From DATAGZ01 sp036263455 (lineage in GTDB: Bacteria; Pseudomonadota; Alphaproteobacteria; Dongiales; Dongiaceae), in contig DATAGZ010000017.1 in assembly GCA_036263455.1 (NCBI GenBank), positions 1-64,000 on the forward strand: 64,000 nucleotides of DNA. Reading direction: 5' to 3'. The position numbers were made by a program, and so were the translations under genes. Below are positions 1 through 7,871 of the stretch, piece after piece; position 1 is the first letter of the stretch; the number at the start of each line of letters is the position of its first letter. Below the pieces are notes generated by a model. That model was given only the letters and a program-made list of their open reading frames with translations, searched no databases and was not told where the DNA came from.

Positions 1-1
1 G

Positions 2-44
2 AAGGCAAAGCCTTCCGAGCGTCAACGCGAAGCGGTAAATCCTA
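2..44 (+). repeat. Left copy of imperfect ~43-nt direct repeat, tRNA-3'-end-like
   Basis: Positions 22-44 are identical to 7510-7532 (23 nt), and the flanking 2-21 aligns with 7491-7509 with a few differences (both begin AAGGCA, then an AGCCTT block). The sequence runs on at 38-54 as AATCCTATCCCCGCAACCA, which resembles the 3' end of an initiator-tRNA-type gene, but the upstream T-arm is not canonical. A terminator follows at 63. This could be the edge of an integrated segment or the tail of a degraded tRNA. Nothing left of position 1 is visible, so the tRNA reading is tentative. Confidence 0.5.
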
Positions 45-62
45 TCCCCGCAACCAACACTC

Positions 63-101
63 AAGCCGTTGATTCCAAAACAGGAATCAGCGGCTTTTTG
101 T
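63..101 (+). terminator. Rho-independent terminator
   Basis: A 14-nt arm AAGCCGTTGATTCC (63-76), a six-nt loop and the arm GGAATCAGCGGCTT (83-96) pair with a single G-T wobble. A T-run (95-99) follows. It probably ends whatever transcript enters the window from the left, consistent with a small RNA or tRNA gene ending near position 54. Confidence 0.8.
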
Positions 102-260
102 TGCCTGAAAATCCATCCCCAAAATCCACCCGTGGAAGCGCAGGGGAAGCAATAGAAAAGAAAAAAGAGCATAGGTCGGGGAGTCTGCGCCTGCTAAAGC
201 TCGCTCACCGCTTAAGGATGTGGATCGCCGGCGAGATCAGCAAGCCGAGCAAGGCTCCAT

Positions 261-518
261 TCAGGTGCCGCTACGATTGGTCTTTATGCCTCCTCGGGCA
301 GCTTTTTTTGGCGAGGAAATCAGAAGAACGTCTGGTGTCACGCCAAAGGCTTCCGCCAAACGCTCAATAATCATTAATGTAGGATTTCGTGTTCCAGTCT
401 CGATGCCGCTTACATAAGTACGGTGCAGGCCGGCCTGGAAGGCCATCTCTTCCTGCGACCAACCCTTTGCGCGCCGTAAGCGTTGTACGTTCAGGGCGAA
501 TGTTTCGTAGATATTCAC
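261..518 (-). CDS. Small XRE-family helix-turn-helix regulator
   Basis: This 85-residue protein is almost entirely one Cro/C1-type HTH domain. Residues about 8-65 contain the pattern RLRRAKGWSQEEMAFQAG, then a recognition helix with TYVSGIETGTRNPT and the closing LAEAFGV helix. It begins at GTG (516-518), because no ATG fits before the conserved first helix. Such proteins bind operator DNA as dimers, usually near their own gene. It stands alone, and the short basic tail (PKKAARGGIKTNRSG) has no recognisable domain. It may be a leftover regulator of a mobile element rather than the regulator of the peptide cassette at 1361. The family call is firm; target and role are unknown. Confidence 0.75.
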   Translation of the reverse strand: MNIYETFALNVQRLRRAKGWSQEEMAFQAGLHRTYVSGIETGTRNPTLMIIERLAEAFGVTPDVLLISSPKKAARGGIKTNRSGT

Positions 519-1290
519 CCCAACAGGGAAGCGCGATGTAGATTATTGATCTACATACAATAAGTAACATTCGGACAGGCGGTTACCCTAAAAATCCGTA
601 CTGCTAGAGCGCCAGGAAGGCAATTTAAGCATAAATGGGCCGCTCTAAGTCGTCTTGCTGAGATCGGAACTGGCAGGTGCATCGGGCACCGAGCGAGGTC
701 AGCCAGCAGCCATGCCGCATCGTCCCAGATCGGCTAGAGCTTTTAGGGTTTGATGGGAAGCGTATCCGGCATTTTTCTAGGGAGCTGCACACTCTGCTGT
801 GTTGATGGCTGAGACCTGGTCTCGTCAATGACGACCAGCGTGAGGAAGCAAGGCCGGCCAGCGCGTCAGTGCTGCCGGCGGTGAGCAGCGCTGGCGCGCC
901 TACTCAAGGGCGAATCCGTTTTTGGGAACCGCATTCCCTGACGGCGGGGGAACGTCCATACCAGCGATCCACGAACCTCGCGTGATGCCCGTCCATCCTT
1001 CGGACTTGCGGCCAAATGAGGCGTTTGATCGAACCGCTTCGCGATGAATCGCCGACATGGATCGAGATCCGCTTGCGATGCCCATTCATCTTGCTAGAGC
1101 TATCGAACCTGTCGTCTGGTGGCATTGCAATTACGTCCTGGCTGAGGAGCCGCACCGCCAAACCGTGCCACCATAAAGCGGCAGTTCTCGTCAGCCTCGA
1201 TCACACGAATACCGAAATAGGCGAAAAAAGGACCTTTTCCTCAGAAAAAGCAAAACACGACATTTTTTGTCGTATAAAGAAAAAAAAGAT
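519..1290. other. Region with no convincing gene; degraded sequence
   Basis: Several open frames of 60-90 codons occur on both strands but none has a convincing ribosome binding site or recognisable domain. GCTAGAGC-like stretches recur (near 603, 733 and 1093), and GC content falls sharply after about 1200. This is best described as decayed DNA between the HTH gene and the peptide cassette. Confidence 0.5.
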
Positions 1291-1310
1291 TTGACTCTAA
1301 CCAATATAAT
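1291..1310 (+). promoter_or_regulatory. Possible promoter of the short-peptide operon
   Basis: A TTGACT (1291-1296) and a perfect TATAAT (1305-1310) lie in an AT-rich stretch 50 nt before the peptide ATG. They are only 8 nt apart, so they cannot be one sigma-70 pair. The TATAAT probably works with a poorer upstream -35. No other promoter-like sequence is seen between here and 1361. Confidence 0.35.
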
Positions 1311-1360
1311 AAATACGTTGCTTACACACATCATGAGATGTGCAACCAACGGAGGAAACT

Positions 1361-1411
1361 ATGACCAACCGTAAAAAGAACGGCGAATATCTGGGCAGCC
1401 TGCTCGGCTAA
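1361..1411 (+). CDS. 16-residue peptide, putative precursor or carrier peptide
   Basis: The product is MTNRKKNGEYLGSLLG, ending at TAA. Its ribosome binding site GGAGGAAACT (1351-1360) is one of the best in the island, so translation is very likely despite the tiny size. The N-terminal half is polar and basic (NRKKN) and the C-terminal half is Gly/Leu-rich (YLGSLLG), like a leader plus core. It is followed at once by a strong hairpin and then genes for an M29-like metalloprotein, two ATP-grasp ligases and an exporter. That context suggests a ribosomal peptide or a scaffold onto which ATP-grasp enzymes add amino acids, as in pheganomycin-type or amino-carrier-protein logic. The alternative is an attenuation leader peptide, although it has no run of one amino acid. 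No known precursor family is recognised. Confidence 0.6.
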   Translation: MTNRKKNGEYLGSLLG

Positions 1412-1418
1412 TCGTACG

Positions 1419-1456
1419 GTATGGGGGAAGCGCACGCTTCCCCCATACTCCCTTTT
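1419..1456 (+). terminator. 13-bp perfect hairpin between peptide gene and biosynthetic genes
   Basis: The left arm at 1419-1431 (GTATGGGGGAAGC) pairs perfectly with 1436-1448 across a four-nt loop, followed by TCCCTTTT. It starts 8 nt after the peptide stop codon. It can act as a leaky terminator or RNA stabiliser, keeping the peptide transcript abundant relative to the enzymes downstream. A start codon at 1421 falls inside the stem, which argues against translation of the next gene beginning there. Confidence 0.75.
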
Positions 1457-1474
1457 GGTCCACCCCCTCGGAAC

Positions 1475-2581
1475 ATGAGCGCAGCCATGAGTGAAACCAT
1501 TCAAATTCGCCCCTCGAAGCTTCGGCAATTCGGTGCTTCGCGCGATAGAGAATTCTGTCTCGTTACCAATAAAGAGTACCTTGATGTCCTGAAAATTGTC
1601 CCTGATGCCGACTACACGGCCTATAGGACCATCGAATACTCGGCGAAGATGAATTTCGAGGAGATGCTCGGCGGCGAGATTTCCGAAGCAGCGCATATCC
1701 TGGTTGTTTCGCCAGACGTATTCTTCCGTTCGCCACGCGAGCCATATCTGAAGAAGCACCAAAAACTCATGGCTATGGCCTGTAATTCGACGCCAACAAA
1801 CTCAGATAATCTCCGCCATTTTTTGCGAATGCTCGAATTAACTGATCCTGCGGACCAGCAACAAATGACCGATCGCTTTTTCGAGATCGGACAGCAGAGT
1901 AAATATCTGACTTTGATCGATCCCGACTATGGGACGGCTTTACACTTCAATCACTTGAATGATGATTATCAGTGGAATGAACAGACCGGCTTTATTGACG
2001 AAGGCCACCAACAGCTCGCGCCCGCTGGTGAAATTAGCGTATTACCGCTGAATATTTACTATTTTGACGGCAGCCTCCATCTCGACATGGAAGGCGATAT
2101 AGCTATCCGTAGCTATCCCGTGCTTCATTGTGGGACACCAAGCTATACGTTGGATGATCAGGCGCGCATTTATGAGGCCCTGTCGGCATTAGAGCGTGGC
2201 GCCGTGATCGCGTCGGTGAAAAAGGGGGTCATCACAGACCTTTCCCTTGCGGATGAAGCTGCGCGACCCGCCTATGATATGCTCAATTGCATGTTCAAAG
2301 TAGATTCTCGTTACAGGCGTATTTGGGAATTGGGTTTTGCCGTCAACCGTGGATTGGAGCTTTATCCTGGAAACGCTGCCATGAACGAAGTCTATGGCGG
2401 GCCCAACGGTACCATTCATCTCGGCCTCGGTCTTACACCGTATACCCAATATCATCTTGATCTGATTTCTCCGCATATTGAAGTACGTACTAGTGACGAC
2501 CAGCTGCTCCATGGCGGTGTTTCGCACCCGACTAAGGTTATGAATCGTGTAAGGAGCGCAGCTTGTCCATGCGTTGAGTGA
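1475..2581 (+). CDS. M29 (aminopeptidase T)-like metalloprotein of the peptide cassette
   Basis: This 368-residue protein resembles the M29 leucyl aminopeptidase/NicX fold in its C-terminal half. All five metal-ligand positions of that family appear present in order: Glu in GEISVLP (about residue 185), Glu in MNEVYGG, His in GTIHLGLG, and His and Asp in YHLDLI near the end. The N-terminal 150 residues are divergent. Members are either metallo-aminopeptidases or, like NicX, Fe-dependent ring-opening dioxygenases. Here trimming of a peptide product is the simplest guess. The start at 1475 is preferred over 1421, which lies inside the hairpin; 1487 is also possible. The stop is 7 nt before the first ATP-grasp gene, so co-translation is likely. 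The exact reaction is not determined. Confidence 0.6.
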   Translation: MSAAMSETIQIRPSKLRQFGASRDREFCLVTNKEYLDVLKIVPDADYTAYRTIEYSAKMNFEEMLGGEISEAAHILVVSPDVFFRSPREPYLKKHQKLMAMACNSTPTNSDNLRHFLRMLELTDPADQQQMTDRFFEIGQQSKYLTLIDPDYGTALHFNHLNDDYQWNEQTGFIDEGHQQLAPAGEISVLPLNIYYFDGSLHLDMEGDIAIRSYPVLHCGTPSYTLDDQARIYEALSALERGAVIASVKKGVITDLSLADEAARPAYDMLNCMFKVDSRYRRIWELGFAVNRGLELYPGNAAMNEVYGGPNGTIHLGLGLTPYTQYHLDLISPHIEVRTSDDQLLHGGVSHPTKVMNRVRSAACPCVE

Positions 2582-2588
2582 AAGCTCG

Positions 2589-3836
2589 ATGAGCATTCTT
2601 ATTCTTAATCGGATTCCTCTGGCAACGACTCCCTATCACGAGTGGTTGGCAGATTACGATGGTTCACTAGTCATGATCTCTGCGCAGGACAAGGTAGATG
2701 CCTTGGGTGCGAAAAAAGATGCTGTCCTAGGCAACTATGCCCATGTCGAAGGCTTGAACGGCTATGATTTAAGTGGACTTCCAGAATGGCATGCCGTGCG
2801 ATTGCACGAAAAGTACCGTTTCAAGCATGTCGTCGCCTTGTCGGAATTCGATATCTTGCGAGCCGCACGTCTGCGTGAGCATTTCGGAATTTCTGGACAA
2901 ACTGTCGCCAGTGCCATTGCCTTTCGGGACAAGGTGGTAATGAAAGATATCCTTGCCGACAAGGGACTTCCTGTTACCCAATACCAGCCTTTGGATTCGA
3001 TTGGACAAGTGATCGATTTCCGGGACGAGTACGGCTTTCCTATCGTCATCAAGCCTCGATGCGGTGGTGCTTCCGTCAAGACCTCGATCATAAATTCGGA
3101 AGAGGAATTGCGGCAATTCCTCTCGCAACCCCAGCCGTGGCGATTCGAGCATCCCGATTTCATGGTCGAGAAATATATAGATGGCGTCATGTATCATATT
3201 GATGGCATCGTTTTGAATAGTCGATGCCTCTTTCTCTGGCCATCTGAATTTTATAACGATTGCTTGTCTTTCAGGCATGCCAAGTCTCTGGGCAGCTATC
3301 TGATGGATGAACATGCGCCTCTACGAAGGAAATTACAGGAATTCGTTCGAGCGATTCTAAAAGCCTTGCCGACGCCCAACGATACCACGTTTCATGCCGA
3401 AGTTTTCCTTCAACCCGATGGACGGCTTCTCGTCGGGGAGATAGCAAGCCGTACTGGGGGAGCGCGCATCCGCGACACCATTCGCCTGGGTTTCAACATT
3501 AATCTGCCACGCTCTTGGATCCGATCTCAATGTGGGTTAGATCCAGAAGTACCTTATGAGCTTTTTGATTCGGAGGATCCCATTCCCAAGATCTATGCTG
3601 GATGGCTGCTAATCCCGCCCAGGCCCGGCACTTTTGACGGCGCGGCGACCGAGAAGCCATTTGAATGGGTAAACGATTACGCGATATCGGCGCGATTGGG
3701 CCAGACATTTAATGGCGCCAGTTCGAGCATGGATCACATTGCCTCTTTCGTCGTGGTAAGTGACAAATCCGTCGAGGTCAAGGAACGTTTGGCGAAGGTC
3801 GACTCCTGGTTTTCGTCCGCCGCGAAGTGGACGTAA
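2589..3836 (+). CDS. ATP-grasp carboxylate-amine ligase, paralogue 1
   Basis: This 415-residue ATP-grasp enzyme would activate a carboxylate as acyl-phosphate and join it to an amine. It has an N-terminal Rossmann-like domain, the ATP-binding segment IVIKPRCGGAS (about 155) and the Mg-ligand segments FHAEVF (about 268) and GEIASRTGGARI (about 284). The start at 2589 was chosen because MSILILNRIPL aligns with MAILVLNRLSL of the next gene, to which the protein is clearly paralogous throughout (same length, same motif spacing). Tandem copies suggest two successive couplings or two different amino acids. The gene sits between the M29-like gene and paralogue 2 with gaps of 7 nt. Substrates cannot be read from sequence; the short peptide at 1361 is one candidate. 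Confidence 0.8.
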   Translation: MSILILNRIPLATTPYHEWLADYDGSLVMISAQDKVDALGAKKDAVLGNYAHVEGLNGYDLSGLPEWHAVRLHEKYRFKHVVALSEFDILRAARLREHFGISGQTVASAIAFRDKVVMKDILADKGLPVTQYQPLDSIGQVIDFRDEYGFPIVIKPRCGGASVKTSIINSEEELRQFLSQPQPWRFEHPDFMVEKYIDGVMYHIDGIVLNSRCLFLWPSEFYNDCLSFRHAKSLGSYLMDEHAPLRRKLQEFVRAILKALPTPNDTTFHAEVFLQPDGRLLVGEIASRTGGARIRDTIRLGFNINLPRSWIRSQCGLDPEVPYELFDSEDPIPKIYAGWLLIPPRPGTFDGAATEKPFEWVNDYAISARLGQTFNGASSSMDHIASFVVVSDKSVEVKERLAKVDSWFSSAAKWT

Positions 3837-3843
3837 ATGTTTC

Positions 3844-5103
3844 ATGGCTATTCTCGTTCTCAATAGATTGTCGCTTGTGGCCGCGCCTTATGATGCATGG
3901 GCGGCCGAAATCGGCCAGCCCATTGTCGTGCTGACTTCGGCAGAGCGGCTGAATTTCTTTCGGGAAGAAATATCGCAATTTCAAGATCGCTATGCCTATA
4001 TCGAGAGCTTCGCGCAATATGAGCTCAACGGCATGGTGGAATATCGGGCGATGGAGCTTCATAAGCGCTTCCATTTCTCTCATGTCGTTGCCATGACTGA
4101 ATTTGACTTGGGGCGGGCGGCGCGTCTGCGCCGCCGCTTTGGCCTGCGCGGACAGGACGAGGCAAGCGTAAAAGCCTTTCGTGACAAGCTCGTCATGAAA
4201 AATTATTGCGCTGAGAAAGGTATTCCTGTTGGGATCTATCGCCCGGTTCAGTCGGCCATAGAAATTCTCGAGTTTAGCAAAACGCGAAAACTGCCGATAG
4301 TGGTGAAGCCGCGCAATGGCGCGGCGGCATCGGGTGTCGCTATTTTGCGATCGGAATCTGAGCTACTTGACTACTTGGGACAGAGCGCGGTGCCAAGCGC
4401 CGAGTTCGAGCCTTATTTGATGGCGGAAGCCTTCGTCGCAGGTGACCTTTATCATGTCGATGGTTTGGTTGCCGACGGAGAAATCTTGATCAACTGGCCG
4501 TCGCAATATGTCAACAGTAACATCTCGTTCAAAGATGACGTATCCTTGGGAAGCGTCACTCTGGCGCCGGAAAACCCCCTGACGGATCGACTGAGGGATT
4601 TCACCAAACAGGTGCTTCGCGCCCTGCCCACGCCATCGGATACCACCTTTCATGCGGAGATCTTCCACGTTGAGGATGATCGACTGATTCTTTGTGAGAT
4701 AGCGAGCAGGACCGGCGGTGGGCTTATTCCTCGATCAGTACCGACTGCGCAAGGGCTCCAGAAAAGCTTGAATGAGTATTGGTTCAGAGCGCTTTGCGGA
4801 TTGCCGGCATTTTCCAAAGGCGAACGAAACCGTGACGCGACGGTACAGGCGGCGGGATGGATATTGTTCCCCTCGGTTTCCGGAACTGTCACCAGCATAC
4901 CTAAAGCGTGCCCCTATCCTTGGGGCGAATCCTATCGCCTTCTGGTAGACGATGGTGATGTAAAGGATAAAGCGGTCTCCGCCATCGATTACATGGCGTC
5001 GCTCTTCGTGACAGGAAAAGACGAGGTGGAAGTCCGCGATCGCATTGCCATGGCCGATAAGTGGTTCTGGCAATCTACCGTGATCGAACACAATCGCAGC
5101 TAA
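3844..5103 (+). CDS. ATP-grasp carboxylate-amine ligase, paralogue 2
   Basis: This 419-residue ATP-grasp ligase is closely related to the preceding gene product. Visible motifs are VVKPRNGAAASG (about 155), a Glu-rich lid segment followed by YHVDGLV, FHAEIF (about 269) and CEIASRTGGGLI (about 284). The conserved Glu/Arg residues needed for Mg-ATP are intact, so both copies should be active. The start at 3844 (MAILVLNRLSL) lies 7 nt after the upstream stop; longer frames run into the upstream gene and are not supported. Divergence between the copies is largest in the segments after the ATP site, where acceptor recognition would be expected, which fits duplication followed by specialisation. 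Confidence 0.8.
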   Translation: MAILVLNRLSLVAAPYDAWAAEIGQPIVVLTSAERLNFFREEISQFQDRYAYIESFAQYELNGMVEYRAMELHKRFHFSHVVAMTEFDLGRAARLRRRFGLRGQDEASVKAFRDKLVMKNYCAEKGIPVGIYRPVQSAIEILEFSKTRKLPIVVKPRNGAAASGVAILRSESELLDYLGQSAVPSAEFEPYLMAEAFVAGDLYHVDGLVADGEILINWPSQYVNSNISFKDDVSLGSVTLAPENPLTDRLRDFTKQVLRALPTPSDTTFHAEIFHVEDDRLILCEIASRTGGGLIPRSVPTAQGLQKSLNEYWFRALCGLPAFSKGERNRDATVQAAGWILFPSVSGTVTSIPKACPYPWGESYRLLVDDGDVKDKAVSAIDYMASLFVTGKDEVEVRDRIAMADKWFWQSTVIEHNRS

Positions 5104-5111
5104 TCCTGTAT

Positions 5112-6359
5112 ATGCTTGAAGCAGCCTCCGTTACCTCTGTCGACCAATCCGAAGAGAGAAAGGTGCTGATAGTATTTTGCATTTCTCGTTTTTTCTCTTT
5201 GCTATCTGATCAGTTGCTTCTTTTCGCAATTCCAGTGCTGGTATTCAAAGTATCAGGCAGTATCTCTTATTCGGGTATTGCTTTCATCATAGAATGGTTG
5301 CCGCGGGTCGTTTTTCTACCGTTTCTGGGCATACTGGTCGATCGCTTTTCCAGCAAATCGCAGGTGTTGACGGTCGATATCGCTCGCGCGATTTTGATCG
5401 TAAGCACTTTGCTATCAAATAACATCTTCACGGTCATGGCACTGGCCGGTATTTTGTCACTCTTGGGGGGATATGCTTTTTTGGTACTCGAGAATGTCAT
5501 TGCGAGGCATTTTGGCAGCATCGGCCTATCGGAAAGCCAGTCAAAACTCCAGATGGTGGACCAAGTCACTAGGGCGCTAGGGCCTCCGCTGGCTAGCACT
5601 CTTATGTTTTATTTCAACTTTTCAGCCTTGATCTGGGTGGCTTTCGTCATGGTGGTGACGAGCTTGACGTTGATCTCCTTGAGACTAAGGTTTCCAGATA
5701 AGCAAAGGGAAATAGTACATAAGGAAAACGTATCCTTTTCCTTGGCTGCAATCTTAGGCAACCTTAAGATTGCCAGCCTGACTATCGGCAGGTCAAGGAT
5801 CCTGAGAAGCCTCATCCTGCTTTCCATGCTGGTAAATTTTTCCGAAGGCGTTTGCTTGGCTCTGCTTCCTGCCATAATCTTGAAGCAGTATCAGGCATCC
5901 CAAAATCTACTTGGTTTGCTTGCCGGAGGAGCGGCGGTCACAAGTTTTTTGGCGCTTGGTGTCGTCCCGTTCCTCGCACGGAAATTCGGTTCCGGTTTTT
6001 TGGGTCTTTGTGGAGGAAGCGCGATGGTTTGTCTGGGCTTAATCCTGGGACTCTATGACAACCTCGTCGTCTTTTCCACCGCTTATATCCTTTTTATTGT
6101 GGCCCGAAGTTACTTCGCTCTTTATGCTCGCGCCGAACGCCTAAAGCATATACCTCAGGAGCATCTAGGAAAGACGCTCGGAATTTTCATCGCTTTTCTG
6201 ATGGCCAGCCTACCTCTCTCTGGCTTGATGCTACCGCTCTTTGATGGACGACTCAGCGCCCAAGGTATTATTTTCTTGGCCAATGTAATGGCAATTTCAC
6301 TCGCACTTCCTGGAGCGGTCTATCTCCTGCGGTACAACCTAGGGCGGATTCGGGCGTGA
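5112..6359 (+). CDS. MFS exporter of the short-peptide cassette
   Basis: This 415-residue polytopic membrane protein has the 12-helix pattern of the major facilitator superfamily, closest in style to drug or macrolide efflux (DHA3-like) members. The loop motif GILVDRFSSKSQ between helices 2 and 3 matches the MFS signature. ATG at 5112 lies 8 nt after the ATP-grasp stop; the first hydrophobic helix begins near residue 20 (VLIVFCISRFF). As last gene of the cassette its likely job is export of, or self-protection from, the product. It ends 35 nt from the convergent azlD stop. The substrate is inferred only from position. Confidence 0.75.
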   Translation: MLEAASVTSVDQSEERKVLIVFCISRFFSLLSDQLLLFAIPVLVFKVSGSISYSGIAFIIEWLPRVVFLPFLGILVDRFSSKSQVLTVDIARAILIVSTLLSNNIFTVMALAGILSLLGGYAFLVLENVIARHFGSIGLSESQSKLQMVDQVTRALGPPLASTLMFYFNFSALIWVAFVMVVTSLTLISLRLRFPDKQREIVHKENVSFSLAAILGNLKIASLTIGRSRILRSLILLSMLVNFSEGVCLALLPAIILKQYQASQNLLGLLAGGAAVTSFLALGVVPFLARKFGSGFLGLCGGSAMVCLGLILGLYDNLVVFSTAYILFIVARSYFALYARAERLKHIPQEHLGKTLGIFIAFLMASLPLSGLMLPLFDGRLSAQGIIFLANVMAISLALPGAVYLLRYNLGRIRA

Positions 6360-6394
6360 TAGAATCAGATTAAAGGACCTTGCATGTTCCCGAG

Positions 6395-6742
6395 CTAAAG
6401 CGATAAGCGGAGCATAGTCAGGTAAGTGCCCGTGGCGACAATCAATATCAATACAAGGCCGAGCCTGCGCAGTCCGCCTATAAATACCGCGAGAGTCAAA
6501 AAGCCAATCATGGCCGGAAATAGATGATTGTGTAGTTCGCTCGATAGGCAATATATCCCCAGATTCACGAAGACGGCAATGGGGAGAAGCCGCTCAATAC
6601 GGTCAAGCGCCGCCGGAGAAAAAGGCAGAGGAATGAAGGTTGGAATAATGCGAACGAGCATGCTCACCGCAAATAGCACGCCCGTTCCTATAAGCGCGCT
6701 ATCGCTGAACACGGCGGGAATCTGCCCAGAAAAGAAGGCCAA
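6395..6742 (-). CDS. azlD: AzlD-type branched-chain amino acid transporter subunit
   Basis: The product is a small (about 115 aa) four-helix membrane protein with the AzlD features: VRIIPTFIPLPF after the first helix and repeated hydrophobic segments. It would pair with AzlC to move branched-chain or unusual hydrophobic amino acids, typically outward (azaleucine resistance in Bacillus). The 5' end overlaps azlC by 44 nt, so the true start may be slightly downstream of 6742. Lying next to a cassette with amino-acid-ligating ATP-grasp enzymes, it may handle a special amino acid, but it is on the opposite strand and need not belong to that pathway. Confidence 0.75.
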   Translation of the reverse strand: MAFFSGQIPAVFSDSALIGTGVLFAVSMLVRIIPTFIPLPFSPAALDRIERLLPIAVFVNLGIYCLSSELHNHLFPAMIGFLTLAVFIGGLRRLGLVLILIVATGTYLTMLRLSL

Positions 6743-7418
6743 AACAAACAGCGATACTGGGAATCCAAAAATAGCGTGATCCCACTAATAAATTGCACGT
6801 AACGGCAAAGACTAGACAAATACCGATCGTGACGCTCAACCGGCCATTCCATTGCCTTTGCGGGCGCATGAACTTCTCGATATTGAAATAGCTTAAGGTG
6901 AAAAGAAGGGCAGAAATTGGAAAAGTGATACCGGTAAAGTAATTTTGCGTGGCCGATGGCATGATACCCGCGAGCAGCAGGCCGCACACGGTCGATAACG
7001 TCCAGAAAAAAAGAATGACACACCGTATGAGAAGGCGTGCTGTCACGTCATCTTCACGCCGTTCCGTCGCATAGGACTCGTCACTGACAAAATGCGCGGC
7101 GAGCGCCTTGCTGAAGAAGCGCAGTTTAAGAGGTCGCGAAGCGGACAGTGCCATCGGAATATAGCGGAGATTGATCGATAAAATGACCAGGAAGGCGACT
7201 ATAGGCGTCACTCCATCCTGGTTAAAGCGCAGATGGGCAAATTGCCCGCTCCCCGTAAAGCCGATCACATCCATGACTACAATGTCCAGCACCGTCCAAT
7301 GAAGCTGATGAGCCAGGAATCCAAAAAGCAATCCAATGGGGAATAAAGCCATGCCTATGGGGACAACCCGTACCAATATGTCGGAGACGTGCTTTTTAGG
7401 CTCGGTCATAATTAACAT
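6699..7418 (-). CDS. azlC: AzlC-type branched-chain amino acid permease
   Basis: This 239-residue integral membrane protein has AzlC hallmarks in order: DVIGFTGSGQFAHL, ILSINLRYIPMALSAS, HFVSDESYAT and several C-terminal helices. It forms a two-component permease with the overlapping downstream AzlD. ATG codons at 7418 and 7409 are both possible; neither has a good ribosome binding site. No regulator (such as an AzlB-like Lrp) is adjacent. The pair is convergent with the MFS exporter and lies inside the 2-44/7491-7532 direct repeat bracket together with the peptide cassette. Confidence 0.8.
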   Translation of the reverse strand: MLIMTEPKKHVSDILVRVVPIGMALFPIGLLFGFLAHQLHWTVLDIVVMDVIGFTGSGQFAHLRFNQDGVTPIVAFLVILSINLRYIPMALSASRPLKLRFFSKALAAHFVSDESYATERREDDVTARLLIRCVILFFWTLSTVCGLLLAGIMPSATQNYFTGITFPISALLFTLSYFNIEKFMRPQRQWNGRLSVTIGICLVFAVTCNLLVGSRYFWIPSIAVCFGLLFWADSRRVQR

Positions 7419-7490
7419 GAGCTAACGAGGATATAGTCAAGATGATAATCCATACAAGGAGAAAAGCTTCGATGCAAGTCGTGCAGACCC

Positions 7491-7532
7491 AAGGCACAGC
7501 CTTTCAGCATCAACGCGAAGCGGTAAATCCTA
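7491..7532 (+). repeat. Right copy of the direct repeat seen at 2-44
   Basis: Positions 7510-7532 match 22-44 exactly and 7491-7509 matches 2-21 imperfectly. The copies are in the same orientation, about 7.5 kb apart, and bracket the HTH gene, the peptide cassette and azlCD. After 7532 the two sequences diverge, so the tRNA-like CCGCAACCA tail is not repeated here. This would fit a duplicated integration target, but no integrase lies between the copies. Confidence 0.6.
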
Positions 7533-7573
7533 CCCTCCAGTATACCCCGTTAGATCAACCATTTGGCAGGCCA

Positions 7574-7753
7574 TCACTTTAGGGCCGCAAAATCCGAGAA
7601 GCGCAGGTAAGCAATGGAAGCGTGGCCTTTCAAGGACAGAGGAATGGCCGCGCCAGCGTAGGCTTCGATAGCCTGATTGCTCGGGCGAGGCAGCTCCTTG
7701 AAGCTGAAGCCGTAACAGGCGCGCTTCACATCCTGGCCATCATCTTCGCGCAT
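7574..7753 (-). pseudogene. 59-codon open frame, probable remnant of a larger gene
   Basis: The frame begins MREDDGQDVKRACYGF and ends SFAYLRF-like before TGA (7574-7576). In the same frame protein-like sequence continues upstream without a start codon (VPAGRYLPLRCAKLSILA) to a TAA. In another frame further upstream a different protein-like stretch (NGLYQDKIEPFPLEG) is readable to about 7860. That pattern is what a gene broken by frameshifts leaves behind. No family is recognised. Confidence 0.4.
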
Positions 7754-7871
7754 GGCAAGAATTGATAGCTTGGCGCAGCGGAGGGGTAGGTACCTTCCAG
7801 CGGGAACGGTTCTATCTTATCCTGATAGAGTCCGTTGAGAGCAAGAGTGTGGCTTCCTTCCCTCCGCGTTC

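Noticed and set aside
1..54. Complete tRNA gene at the window start
   Set aside because: Only a 3' tail resembles a tRNA; the T-loop is not canonical and the rest would lie outside the window, so only a repeat is annotated.
625..1161. Transposase remnants in 625-1161
   Set aside because: The open frames show no DDE, HTH or serine-recombinase motifs that I can recognise, so no mobile-element call is made.
1421..1474. Upstream start of the M29-like gene at 1421
   Set aside because: The codon lies inside the left arm of a perfect 13-bp hairpin, has no ribosome binding site and encodes non-conserved residues; 1475 or 1487 is more credible.
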